Assembly (NCBI GenBank): GCA_016464825.1
Contig: JAEKNQ010000051.1
Span: 1 to 53,342, forward strand
Source: Candidatus Dormiibacter inghamiae
Lineage (GTDB): Bacteria > Chloroflexota > Dormibacteria > Dormibacterales > Dormibacteraceae
Reading direction: 5' to 3'
Length of the DNA: 53,342 nucleotides
Within the stretch, counting starts at the first letter, position 1. Every line of letters starts with the position of its first letter. Positions 1-8,177 of the stretch are shown in pieces. The notes below the pieces were generated by a model that saw only the letters and a list, made by a program, of their open reading frames with translations, did not search any database and was not told the origin of the DNA. The position numbers and the translations under genes are program-made.

Positions 1-90
1 GCCCGACGCTATCTGAGCGCTGAGTCACTCAGCAAGGCGCAGACTCCTGCGCCGGCGGAGGTGTTGCCCGAGCTGGCGGCGGCCAGTTAG
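1..90 (+). CDS. C-terminal end of an unidentified protein (partial)
   Basis: One frame is open from the first base of the window to a TAG at 88-90. It gives 29 residues ending in a Pro/Ala/Glu-rich tail (TPAPAEVLPELAAAS). The gene would start outside the window. The stretch is too short to recognise a family and the frame could be open by chance. Confidence 0.3.
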   Translation, partial: ARRYLSAESLSKAQTPAPAEVLPELAAAS

Positions 91-217
91 TTGTTGTGGA
101 TGACGTGGACATCGTCATACACCACTTGACAGGACATGGCCCAGGAGGCCAAATGGTAGAGCCATGCTCAGGCATTGGTCACAAACAAGCGGTTTCCAGT
201 CATTCAAGCAGCCATCG

Positions 218-540
218 CTATCTCCGAGGATCCGTTATCAGGACATCCGGCGCCTCGCTCGATGTTCGTGCACTGGGAATGCGACCGCACGAGGACCAGC
301 GCACTGGCTGACGGTTGAATTGCGGCAACAGATGGGCGACTTCGCCGAGGCGGCTCTCCTCGAGCCGCTGCGTGACAGGGTCGTGCCGCCCCACGTCGAG
401 CACGACCCGGTCGACAGCAACCTTCTCGGCATCGACGTACCGGTCGTCGCGAAGCCGGTCAGGAAGCTGGGGACGAACGCCTCCACGACGAAGAGCCCGT
501 CGTCAGGGTCCAGTGGCCCCCAACCGCCGGGTGGCCCACG
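218..540 (-). pseudogene. Remnant of a class I SAM methyltransferase (frameshifted)
   Basis: Read on the minus strand, two adjacent frames carry pieces that look like one protein. One frame holds DPDDGLFVVEAFVPSFLTG. A frame shifted by one, starting about base 445, holds DRYVDAEKVAVDRVVLDVG followed by RHDPVTQRL. In a family of class I SAM-dependent methyltransferases these two blocks are contiguous (G-x-F-V-V-E-A-F-V-P followed by a conserved H-D-P-x-T-Q). The break lies near 437-445. The expected C-terminal part after the Q-R pair is not recognisable, and neither is the SAM-binding N-terminus above 540. I infer a decayed fragment from remembered family motifs; no start codon is assigned. 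Confidence 0.45.
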
Positions 541-585
541 GCCGTCTACACGGCCGCTTGTGCGCTCGACTCGACTACGCGACGG

Positions 586-1245
586 CTACGTCCGGCTCAG
601 GGAACCGCCGTGGACGTTGACGTCCCGACCGACATGTGAGCGTGGTCCAAGCGTCACGTGCGTGCCTTTTGCGTTGAGGCTGAGGCCGACGTTGCCATTC
701 AGCAGGAGGGAACCGCCGTAAGCCCACAGATCTCGCCCGACGTGTGCTTCTTCACCGATCGAGACGTCTGCATCGTTGGCCTGAACGCTCATGCCCACAT
801 TCCCGAGCAACTCGAGCGAGGCGCCGGCGGCTCTCAGGTCGCGTCCGACGATTCCTGTCGTGCTCACCTGCACAGGACCGTGGTTCGAATCGACGCTCAT
901 TCTGACGCGACCGTTCACTCTCACCGAGCCGGAGCCGAGCGTGACATCGCGGTCCACGGTGCCATTGACGATCACCGAGCCCTGACCAACGTGGACACTC
1001 TGAGTCACCGTGCCGTTGATGACAACGCGGCCGTTGTCGACGTTTACGTCGCCGTCCTGCACCTTGCCAACTGGAATCAGGACGTCGCCCGTAGAAAGCG
1101 AGATGGAGGAGGTCGGTGCACGAGATGCTGAGCAACCGCTGCCGAGCGCAGTAGCAACGACCGCTAGGAGGCAGATCAGCTTCCGCGAGGTTTGCCCTAT
1201 GCGCCCGTGGCGCTTCTCTTGACAGTCACCTTGAGCGCCAGCCAT
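586..1245 (-). CDS. Lipoprotein with bactofilin-like repeats
   Basis: The product is 219 residues from an ATG at 1245, with a weak GTGGGA ribosome site upstream. The frame is open further upstream, but the signal peptide fits this start: basic residues, a hydrophobic run (ICLLAVVATALGSGC) and a lipobox cysteine near residue 38. After that the protein is a chain of short beta repeats such as GRVVINGTVTQSV, GSVIVNGTVDRDV and GSVRVNGRVRMSV. This is the right-handed helix style of polymer-forming bactofilin-like (DUF583) proteins. Classical bactofilins are cytosolic and lack a lipobox, so here the repeat domain is probably exported and tethered to the membrane. The function is unknown. It sits between two gene remnants. 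Confidence 0.72.
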   Translation of the reverse strand: MAGAQGDCQEKRHGRIGQTSRKLICLLAVVATALGSGCSASRAPTSSISLSTGDVLIPVGKVQDGDVNVDNGRVVINGTVTQSVHVGQGSVIVNGTVDRDVTLGSGSVRVNGRVRMSVDSNHGPVQVSTTGIVGRDLRAAGASLELLGNVGMSVQANDADVSIGEEAHVGRDLWAYGGSLLLNGNVGLSLNAKGTHVTLGPRSHVGRDVNVHGGSLSRT

Positions 1246-1410
1246 ATAGCGATTGTCCCACCTACAACCGGAGCCAGCAAGCTGCTCCCGGCGGGCGGCG
1301 CCGCCGGAGCGTGCAGCCGCAGCGTAGTCGTGCGCGCTGATCTTCGGGTGGGCGCCCCGGCGCTGTGCACTCGCTCGGCCGAACGGCAGAGGCAATCGAA
1401 CGGGCATCGG

Positions 1411-1790
1411 TCACGTGTCACGGCGGAGACCATGGAGGAACGTCGTGAGCAGGCGACGGCAGGTGGCGTCCCAGCCGGGGTCGGTGGGGCGCGGCTGCGC
1501 CAGCATCGCGCCGAAAACGACGATGTCGTGCGGTGCGAGATCGGGGCGCAGTGTTCCGTCGGTGACGCCTCGTTCGATGATCCGTTGCAGGATGCGGCGG
1601 ACCTCGGCGCGGACGGCCGCGGTCGCTGGCGAAGTGAGGCGCGGTCCGCCATGAAGAGGTAGGACTAGCTCGTTGCGTTGACTGATGGCTGCGTCAACGA
1701 ACACTCGGAGACAGTCGGACGGGGTGGCGCCCTCACGCTCGGCTGTTCGTGCATTGGTGAGCACCTGCTCGAAGGAGCGAAGGGAGAGGG
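1411..1790 (-). pseudogene. TetR-family regulator, C-terminal fragment cut at a tRNA gene
   Basis: A 117-residue frame can start at a GTG at 1764, but homology-like sequence continues upstream in frame (SLRSFEQV) until the CCA end of the tRNA-Gly at 1791. The readable part looks like the ligand-binding half of a TetR repressor: FEQVLTNAR, then helices with AEVRRILQRIIERGV and a closing LLTTFLHGLRRDT. The DNA-binding helix-turn-helix, normally the first 50-60 residues, is absent because the tRNA occupies its place. The piece is therefore unlikely to bind DNA. Loss at a tRNA 3' end is typical of integration or excision breakpoints. Confidence 0.65.
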
Positions 1791-1866
1791 TGGAGCGGGA
1801 GACGGGGCTCGAACCCGCTACCTCAACCTTGGGAAGGTTGCGCTCTACCAGGTGAGCTACTCCCGC
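1791..1866 (-). tRNA. tRNA-Gly (anticodon CCC)
   Basis: A 76-nt cloverleaf lies on the minus strand. The acceptor stem GCGGGAG pairs with CTCCCGC. The anticodon arm is CAACC-TTCCCAA-GGTTG, with CCC in the loop reading GGG glycine codons. The T arm is GCGGG-TTCGAGC-CCCGT. Discriminator T and the terminal CCA are encoded. The 3' end faces the truncated TetR fragment, and the other side faces a lipoprotein gene. Confidence 0.95.
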
Positions 1867-1919
1867 GCCGCGAGCTAGCGATTCTAGCAGGCGGCTCTGA
1901 CGGGGACTCGCTCAGGTCG

Positions 1920-2567
1920 TCACGCGATCGGCTGCCAGCTTGGCGAAGGCCTTGGCAGCGGCCAGCTCGCGGTCGTGAACGTCGGGCAGGTGTGCGTTTC
2001 AGTGCCAGCCAGCAAGACCATCACCTCCAGCTCGACATGGCCCTTCACGGCGCGGACAGCACGTTGGGCTCCGAGACAGGCGTAGGCCGCGTCGCCGATC
2101 TCCGGGACGGGAGTCGCCGTGTCGCAGCCGACGTCCTTGGTGATCTCCAATCGATGCCTTGCCTCAGCTGCCGACCTGCTCACCGCACCTAGCGTGAGGA
2201 TGGCCTCGGCGCCGAGCTTGTAACTGGCGGATTGGTACTGGCAGCCGCTTGGCAGAGGAAGGGTGGTCTGAGCGATCTTCCCGATCTGAGGTTGCTGCTT
2301 GAACGGTTCCCCTGGGTACATCGCCTGAACATCAGCCGGTTGAAGCAGCTGGCAGGCGTCTGGCCACCAAGCTAGGGGGACACCATTGGGGTCTCTGGGA
2401 CCTGGTGGCAGCGACTCAGAGGCCGAGGGCGAGGATGTCAACCTGGACCCTGCCTGGTCGCTCGTACTGGAGTGTGGTGCCTTCGTCGGCAGCAGGCCGC
2501 AGGCTACGAACGCCGGCACTGCCGCCAAAACGAGAAGCCTAGGAGGAGCGTTCAGGCCGTTCAGCAT
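1920..2567 (-). CDS. Secreted lipoprotein, DUF3558-like
   Basis: The product is 215 residues from an ATG at 2567. An upstream ATG at 2657 is in frame, but the signal peptide fits the later one: a short N-terminus, the hydrophobic stretch LLVLAAVPAFVAC and a lipobox cysteine at residue 23. A Ser/Thr/Pro linker follows, then a domain beginning DACQLLQPADVQAMYPG. That domain contains GCQY and ends in a region with CLGAQRAVRAVKGHVELEV. The pattern of paired cysteines and an N-terminal C-x-L-L resembles actinobacterial DUF3558 lipoproteins, whose role is unknown. It is divergent from the adenine deaminase gene, with about 100 bp between the starts. The domain match is moderate. Confidence 0.7.
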   Translation of the reverse strand: MLNGLNAPPRLLVLAAVPAFVACGLLPTKAPHSSTSDQAGSRLTSSPSASESLPPGPRDPNGVPLAWWPDACQLLQPADVQAMYPGEPFKQQPQIGKIAQTTLPLPSGCQYQSASYKLGAEAILTLGAVSRSAAEARHRLEITKDVGCDTATPVPEIGDAAYACLGAQRAVRAVKGHVELEVMVLLAGTETHTCPTFTTASWPLPRPSPSWQPIA

Positions 2568-2667
2568 ATGGTCTGGCCGGACAGCGGGCCAACGCGTTCC
2601 CTGCCCGAGCGGTAGCGCGGCGGGGTGGGGCCGGGCGGTATTGTTGCCAGCCATCAACGCTGAGTGG

Positions 2668-4335
2668 ATGGCCGTTGCCAGGGGCGACCGGCCGGCGGAG
2701 CGGGTGCTGCGGGGCGGTCAGGTGCTGAGCGTCTTCACCCGAGAGTGGTTGGAGTTGGACGTCGCCATCTTCGACGGCCATGTAGTGGGCTTGGGCAGCT
2801 ACGACGCCGAGCAGATCGACGACTGCTCCGGCGTCCACCTCGTACCGGGTCTGATCGACGGCCACGTCCACCTCGAGTCCTCCAAGCTCATGCCTCACGA
2901 GTTCGCCCGAGCGGTTGTCCCGCAGGGCACGACGGCGGTGGTCGCCGATCCCCACGAGATCGCCAACGTGCTCGGCCGGCGCGGGGTGGAGTGGATGCTT
3001 GAAGCTTCCGCCGGTTTGCCGCTGGATGTGTACTTCATGGCTCCCTCCTGCGTGCCCGCCTCGCCGCTGGAATCCCCCCTGGCGCCGCTGACTCAGGCCG
3101 ACCTGTCAGAGCTGCTGAAGCATCCCCGAGTGATAGGTCTGGCCGAGATGATGAACTATCCGGGAGTCATCGCCGGGGCGGAGGAAGAGCTGGCCAAGCT
3201 CGGCTTGGCGAGCGGCCATATCGATGGCCACGCGCCCGGCGTGGGCGGCCGGCGGCTCAACGCCTATCTCGCCGCAGGGATCCGCTCCGACCACGAGTCG
3301 ACCACCGCTGATGAGGCCTTGGAGAAGCTGCAGCTCGGCATGTGGGTGATGCTGCGGGAGGCTTCCGGCGCGCGCAACCTGCTGGATCTGCTGCCGATCC
3401 CGATGCGCTACGGCCCCCAGCGCTGCCTCTTCTGCACCGACGATCGGGAGCCTGATTTCATAGTCCGCGAGGGGCATCTAAACCAGATGCTGAGAGCGGC
3501 CGTGGCGGCCGGCGTGCCGGCCGAGGACGCGCTGGTCATGGCCACGCTGAATCCCGCCCTCTATCACCGGCTGCCGGGCCTGGGCGCCATCGCCCCCGGC
3601 TACCAGGCCGACATCCTCATGCTGAAGGATCTGACCGACTTTCGCCCCTACCGGGTCTTGAAGCGCGGCGCTGAACCGGTCTTTCCGGACCGGGCGGCGC
3701 CCGACTGGGTGCGGCAGACCATGCATGCCGCGCCGGTCAGCGCCAGCTCTTTCCGGGTGCCGGCGGTGGCCGGCAAGATCAGGGTTCTGGGCGTCCGCGA
3801 CCAGCAGCTCTTGACCACTACCGAGGAGATGGAGCCGGCTGTCGAGGGCGGCTGCTGCGTGGCTGATCCCGGCCGGGATCTGGTCAAGCTGGCGGTGGTC
3901 GAGCGGCACCATGCCAGCGGCCGGATCGGCCTGGGCTTTGCCACCAACGTGGGGCTGCAGCGGGGCGCCTACGCCTCGACAGTGGCCCATGATGCCCACA
4001 ACCTGATAGTCATGGGCGTCGACGACGAGGACATGGCGCTCTGTGTCGGACGCCTGGCGGAGTTGGGTGGCGGACTGGTGGTGGCGGAGGCGGGCCGGAT
4101 CACCGGCGAGCTGGCGCTGCCGGTGGCTGGGCTGATGAGCGACAGGCCTCTGGCCGAGGTGTTCTCACGACTGCTGGACCTTCAGGCTCAGCTCGCGCGC
4201 CAGGGGGTGCGCGGCCGGGCCCCCTTCATGACGCTGAGCTTTCTCGGCCTGACCGTGATCCCGGAGTTGAAGCTAAGCGATCTGGGCCTGGTGGACGTCG
4301 GCAGCGCAAGCCTTGTGCCGCTGGTCTCGGACTAG
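2668..4335 (+). CDS. ade: Adenine deaminase
   Basis: Converts adenine to hypoxanthine and ammonia in purine salvage; cytosolic. The 555-residue length is close to the family's 570-590. It has the amidohydrolase metal motif PGLIDGHVHLESS near residue 60, ADPHEIANVLG near 95, GHAPG near 190, SDHES near 210 and the catalytic-site block CTDDREPDF near 258. The C-terminal domain typical of adenine deaminase is present (GFATNVGLQRGAYASTVAHD, and later SFLGLTVIPELKLSDLG). The start was placed at ATG 2668, just before VARGDRPAERVLRGG. A TTG at 2641 in the same frame is possible and would match family N-termini equally well. The gene ends 4 bp inside the convergent MFS gene. Confidence 0.93.
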   Translation: MAVARGDRPAERVLRGGQVLSVFTREWLELDVAIFDGHVVGLGSYDAEQIDDCSGVHLVPGLIDGHVHLESSKLMPHEFARAVVPQGTTAVVADPHEIANVLGRRGVEWMLEASAGLPLDVYFMAPSCVPASPLESPLAPLTQADLSELLKHPRVIGLAEMMNYPGVIAGAEEELAKLGLASGHIDGHAPGVGGRRLNAYLAAGIRSDHESTTADEALEKLQLGMWVMLREASGARNLLDLLPIPMRYGPQRCLFCTDDREPDFIVREGHLNQMLRAAVAAGVPAEDALVMATLNPALYHRLPGLGAIAPGYQADILMLKDLTDFRPYRVLKRGAEPVFPDRAAPDWVRQTMHAAPVSASSFRVPAVAGKIRVLGVRDQQLLTTTEEMEPAVEGGCCVADPGRDLVKLAVVERHHASGRIGLGFATNVGLQRGAYASTVAHDAHNLIVMGVDDEDMALCVGRLAELGGGLVVAEAGRITGELALPVAGLMSDRPLAEVFSRLLDLQAQLARQGVRGRAPFMTLSFLGLTVIPELKLSDLGLVDVGSASLVPLVSD

Positions 4336-5534
4336 CGACTTGGACCGCCGCGAAGATTCACCGAAAGAGCCAAGGCGGCCATCACGACAGTGCCCAGGAT
4401 CAGGGCGACGAACGCCGCCTGGGGCCGGCCTGTGAGATCCCAGGCCCCGCCGCCGATAACCGGTCCGGCAAAGCTGACAGCGTAGTTGATTGTGAACAGG
4501 CCGGCGCTGTAGCGGGGCACGTCCGCCGGCGAGGCCAGGACGGGGGGCAGGGTCAGGGTCAAGATCAGCGCCAGGCCGGCGAAGAAGCCGATGCCGGCCG
4601 ACCAGAAGAGGATCAGCCCGGGTGGGCCCAGGATCATGCCCGTCAGCCCCCCGCCCATGCCCACTGCGCAGGCGACGAAGGGCCAGCGCCGCCTGAGGAT
4701 CCGCTCCGGAAAGGCCAGCACCAGCAAGGAGGCGGGCAGCTGGCCGGCGTTAAGCAGTGTCAGCGCCGGGTCCTTAGCCTGGGGCAGACCGACGGCCCGC
4801 ACGTAGTCGGGCAGGAAGGTGTTGGTGCCGAAGTAGACAGCGGAGGCAAAGGCGAGAATCAGCGCCACCTGCCAGAGGCGGACGTCGCGGAAATCAGGCC
4901 ACCAGCGGCGAGGCGGTGCCCCCGCGTCCTCGTCCACATGGGAGGTGAAGACGGCGAAGAGAAGTATCGCCAGCAGCACTGGTATCGACCACACCGCCAG
5001 GGCGGCCGCCCAGCCGCCATGGAGAGCCGGTAGCAGCGCCGGGCCGGTCAGGCTGACGGGTGTCGTCTCCCCCACGAGCAGACCGTTGCTGTAGGCCGCA
5101 GTGGCCAGGCCGACGCGGCTCGGAAACCAGTCCCGCACTAGTGTGGGGAAGATCGGCTGAGCGAACGCCACACCAGTCCCCATGAGGAAGGTGAGTGTGT
5201 AGAGCATGCCTGTCATCGGCCCCACTCCTCTCAGCGCACCGGCCCCGCCCAGGATCAACAGGGCGGCGAGCAGAGCACGCCTAGCGCCTAAGCGAGCGAT
5301 GAGGAGGGAACCAGGGATGGCTGCGGCGGCCAGCAGGAGGACTGGCATGCCCGTGAGCACGCCTATCGCCTTCTCGTCCAGGCCGAGGCTGGCATGGATG
5401 GCTGGTATCACCGGTGGCACCGCCAGCAGGGTGACCCGCAGGCAGAAGCCGCCCAACCAGAGCAGCGCGAGACGGACCCAGTCGCCGGAGGTGAGAAAGG
5501 CTCGGAATTCGGCCGGCGCAGCGGTCTCAGCCAC
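4332..5534 (-). CDS. MFS transporter, CynX/NimT-like
   Basis: A 400-residue membrane protein with about 12 hydrophobic segments and the MFS loop 2-3 motif IARLGARRALLAALL. Overall pattern (a single-substrate carrier with IPAIHASLGLDEKAIGVLTGMP near the N-terminus) resembles the CynX/NimT branch, which includes cyanate and nitroimidazole-related carriers. The substrate cannot be read from sequence. The start is a GTG at 5534 that overlaps the stop of the acyl-CoA ligase gene (stop at 5527-5529), so the two are translationally coupled. This pairing suggests uptake or release of the ligase's organic acid, which is an inference. The 3' end overlaps the convergent adenine deaminase gene by 4 bp. 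Confidence 0.82.
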   Translation of the reverse strand: MAETAAPAEFRAFLTSGDWVRLALLWLGGFCLRVTLLAVPPVIPAIHASLGLDEKAIGVLTGMPVLLLAAAAIPGSLLIARLGARRALLAALLILGGAGALRGVGPMTGMLYTLTFLMGTGVAFAQPIFPTLVRDWFPSRVGLATAAYSNGLLVGETTPVSLTGPALLPALHGGWAAALAVWSIPVLLAILLFAVFTSHVDEDAGAPPRRWWPDFRDVRLWQVALILAFASAVYFGTNTFLPDYVRAVGLPQAKDPALTLLNAGQLPASLLVLAFPERILRRRWPFVACAVGMGGGLTGMILGPPGLILFWSAGIGFFAGLALILTLTLPPVLASPADVPRYSAGLFTINYAVSFAGPVIGGGAWDLTGRPQAAFVALILGTVVMAALALSVNLRGGPSR

Positions 5535-7479
5535 GCGTGGCGGCGATCGCCTGCAGGGCTGAAGGGTTCTCCAACGAGCCCAGATCGCCGGGTGGTTGGT
5601 CCAGATACACCGCCCGCACCACTCGGCGCAGGATCTTGGCGTTGCGGGTCTTGGGCAGCTCAGACACAAACTCCAAGATGGCCGGCTTGAGCGGCTTGCC
5701 CAGAGCTTCAGCCACGCGGCGCCGCAACCTTTCCTGTAGATCCGCAGAGGGATCTTGATCGGAGCGGAGCACCACGAAGCAGGCCAGCGACTCGCCCTTC
5801 AGCTCATCCGGAATCCCGACAGCGGCGGCTTCAGCAACCGCGGGGTCGGCAACCAGAACCGACTCCACCTCGGCCGGTCCCAGCCGCTTGCCTGCCACCT
5901 TGATGGTGTCGTCAGAGCGGCCCAGGACGTACCAGAGGCCGTCCTCGGCCACGTAAGCCCAATCGCCATGCACCCAGACACCGGGCCAGCGCGACCAGTA
6001 GGTGTCGAGATAGCGCTGGCGATCCCGCCAGAAGCCTTGAGTCATACCCGGCCAGGGCTGCCGGATCACCAGTTCGCCGACCTCGCCGCGCACGCTCCGA
6101 CCCTCAGCGTCGACCACGTCGGCAGCCATGCCAGGCAGCGGCCCGGCGAAGGAGCAGGGCCGAAGCTGGCTGACCACATTGCCCGCCAGGATGCCTCCCG
6201 CGATCTCTGTTCCACCCGTGAGGTTGACGATCGGGCAGCGGCCGCCACCCACGTGCTTGAAGAACCACTGAAAAGGCTCAGGGTTCCATGGTTCGCCCGT
6301 CCCGGCCAGGACTCGGAGGCTGCCGAGTTCGTGGCGAGCCGGGTACTCGTCGCCCTGACCCATGAGCGAGCGAACCAAGGTGGGCGAGACGCCAAGAATG
6401 TTGATCGAGTGGTCGGCCACCATGCGCCAGAGCCGGTCTGGCTCCGGCGTGTCGGGCGTGCCCTCGTACAGAACCATCGTCGCCCCCAACAGCAGGCTGC
6501 CCAAGATCAGCCAGGGGCCCATCATCCAGCCGATGTCGGTGAACCAGAAAACTGTCTCACCTTCGTTGACGTCGAGTCCATGCGCCATGTCCTGCGCTGC
6601 TTTCAAGGGAAAGCCGGCGTGCACGTGCAACGCGCCCTTCGCCCGCCCCGTGGTGCCGCTCGTGTAGATGACCATCAGCGGGCTGTCCGGCGCCAGGCTC
6701 AGGTTTTCCCAGACGGGCTCTGCAGCAGCGACGAGCCGCTGCCAGTCGTGGTCCCTCCCTTCCTGCCAGGGCACCTCGCGGCCGACCCGGCGCAGCACCA
6801 CAACGTGCTCGACCGAGGGTGATTCGGCGACGGCGGCGTCGGCAGTCTCCTTCATGGCCACCACCTGGCCGCGACGGTAGAAGCCGTCGGCGCAGAGCAG
6901 CACCTTGGCCTCGCCATCCTGCAGGCGGTTGGCGACGGCGCCTGGGCCGTAGCCCGAGAAAAGAGGGATGAAGATGGCGCCGATCCGAGCACAGGCCAGC
7001 AGCGCCACTGCAGTCTCCGGCACCATCGGCAGGAACAGCCCCACCCTGTCGCCCGGCTCCACGCTCAAAGTGCAGAGGGCGCCGGCAAAGCGCGCCACCT
7101 CCTTGCTCAACTCGCCGTAGGTGAGCCTGCGCACCTCCCCCGGCTCGCCTTCCCAGATCAGCGCCGGCCGGGCGGCCGTCGGTCCCTCCAGCCACCGATC
7201 CAGGCAGCTGCCGACGATATTGAGCCGAGCGCCCGAAAACCAGCGCGCCCACTCCACTCCATCGCTCAGGTCCAGAACCTGCGCGTAGGGGCTGTCGAAG
7301 CGAAGGCCCAGGTCCTGGACCAGGGCCGCCCAGTACCACTCTGAGTCCTTGACCGAGCGCTCCTGCAGCTGAGCCAGGCTGGCCAGGCCATGCCGGCGGC
7401 GGAAGCGGTCCAGCTGGCTGCGCTCGATGACCTCGGCGGAAGGCTCCCACATGACGTCACCGATCGCGATCGGCTGCAT
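5527..7479 (-). CDS. Acetate/acetoacetate-type acyl-CoA synthetase (AMP-forming)
   Basis: A 650-residue ANL-superfamily enzyme that activates a short carboxylic acid with ATP and CoA through an acyl-adenylate. Visible motifs are the P-loop-like YTSGTTGRAKGALHVHAG near residue 260, NLTGGTEIAGG near 400, the GDWAY hinge region near 500, KVAGKRLGPAEVESVLV near 525, and the C-terminal catalytic lysine in ELPKTRNAKILRR near 620. It is related to, but clearly different from, the acetyl-CoA synthetase at 12408. The acid could be acetate, propionate, acetoacetate or a hydroxy acid. The start is the ATG at 7479. A TAGAAT box ends 7 nt before it, so the mRNA is probably leaderless. An in-frame ATG at 7452 is the alternative. 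Confidence 0.88.
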   Translation of the reverse strand: MQPIAIGDVMWEPSAEVIERSQLDRFRRRHGLASLAQLQERSVKDSEWYWAALVQDLGLRFDSPYAQVLDLSDGVEWARWFSGARLNIVGSCLDRWLEGPTAARPALIWEGEPGEVRRLTYGELSKEVARFAGALCTLSVEPGDRVGLFLPMVPETAVALLACARIGAIFIPLFSGYGPGAVANRLQDGEAKVLLCADGFYRRGQVVAMKETADAAVAESPSVEHVVVLRRVGREVPWQEGRDHDWQRLVAAAEPVWENLSLAPDSPLMVIYTSGTTGRAKGALHVHAGFPLKAAQDMAHGLDVNEGETVFWFTDIGWMMGPWLILGSLLLGATMVLYEGTPDTPEPDRLWRMVADHSINILGVSPTLVRSLMGQGDEYPARHELGSLRVLAGTGEPWNPEPFQWFFKHVGGGRCPIVNLTGGTEIAGGILAGNVVSQLRPCSFAGPLPGMAADVVDAEGRSVRGEVGELVIRQPWPGMTQGFWRDRQRYLDTYWSRWPGVWVHGDWAYVAEDGLWYVLGRSDDTIKVAGKRLGPAEVESVLVADPAVAEAAAVGIPDELKGESLACFVVLRSDQDPSADLQERLRRRVAEALGKPLKPAILEFVSELPKTRNAKILRRVVRAVYLDQPPGDLGSLENPSALQAIAATRG

Positions 7480-7492
7480 GGCCGGGATTCTA
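7480..7492 (-). promoter_or_regulatory. -10 box for a leaderless transcript
   Basis: On the minus strand TAGAAT (7492-7487) is followed by exactly 7 nt and then the ATG at 7479. That places the expected transcription start on the A of the start codon. No ribosome site precedes this ATG and no good -35 hexamer is visible. Confidence 0.5.
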
Positions 7493-7560
7493 GTCGACAG
7501 CGGCCTTCTAGCCAGGTGTTGAGCCGCCGCTGTTGGTTTCCGATGATCGAGAATCAGCGA

Positions 7561-8076
7561 ATGGCGAATGAAGTCTTCGAGGTCGTGCGCACGGTACTGG
7601 CCGTGCGCGAATATCAGGACCAGGCAGTTCCCGCCGAGGTGGTGGATCGGATTGTGGAGGCGGCGCGCCTCACCGCCAGCTCGATGAACCGCCAGCCCTG
7701 GCAGTTCGTGCTGGTGCGGGACCGAGCGAACCTCCGGGACCTCGGCCAACTGGTCAAGACAGGGCCCTACATCGCGGAGGCCGCACTGGCGATAGTTGTC
7801 GCGTGCGAGAAAGAGAGTAAGTTCGGCGTCTCAGACGCCAGCCGAGCGATCCAGTCGATGATCCTCACCGCTTGGGCCGACGGCGTGGGCTCCAATTGGA
7901 CGGGGTTCGCCGGGCTCGAAGGCGCTCGTCGGAAGGTGGGCCTACCCGAGCAGTACGACGTGCTGGCGGTGATCCCGTTCGGTTATCCGAAGCGCTCCCT
8001 CGGCAAGGGTCGAAAGCAGCGCAAACCTCCAGCCGAGGTGGTCTCAGCTGAGAGCTTCGGTACGCCGTTGCGCTAA
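7561..8076 (+). CDS. Nitroreductase-family flavoprotein
   Basis: A 171-residue FMN-dependent oxidoreductase of the nitroreductase fold. The N-terminus has the family hallmark RTVLAVREYQDQAVP, and the FMN-contact block SSMNRQPWQFVLV follows near residue 42. The C-terminal part contains VLAVIPFGYPKRS, the usual strand and G-Y-P turn. The length is at the short end of the family (170-220). The start is ATG 7561; an in-frame ATG at 7543 would add six residues. It is divergent from the acyl-CoA ligase with about 80 bp between them. The substrate is unknown. Confidence 0.85.
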   Translation: MANEVFEVVRTVLAVREYQDQAVPAEVVDRIVEAARLTASSMNRQPWQFVLVRDRANLRDLGQLVKTGPYIAEAALAIVVACEKESKFGVSDASRAIQSMILTAWADGVGSNWTGFAGLEGARRKVGLPEQYDVLAVIPFGYPKRSLGKGRKQRKPPAEVVSAESFGTPLR

Positions 8077-8177
8077 CTGTCCAGCCGTTCGAATGCGCGG
8101 CAAGAGTCCTCCGCCACCGCGGTAGCGCTCCGGCGCTGCTCCGCGCTGGCGCGGCAAGCTCGTCGGGCCTTCAAATT

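Noticed and set aside
5755..6822. 355-residue plus-strand ORF opposite the acyl-CoA ligase
   Set aside because: Antisense to a gene with all ANL motifs; no motif of its own.
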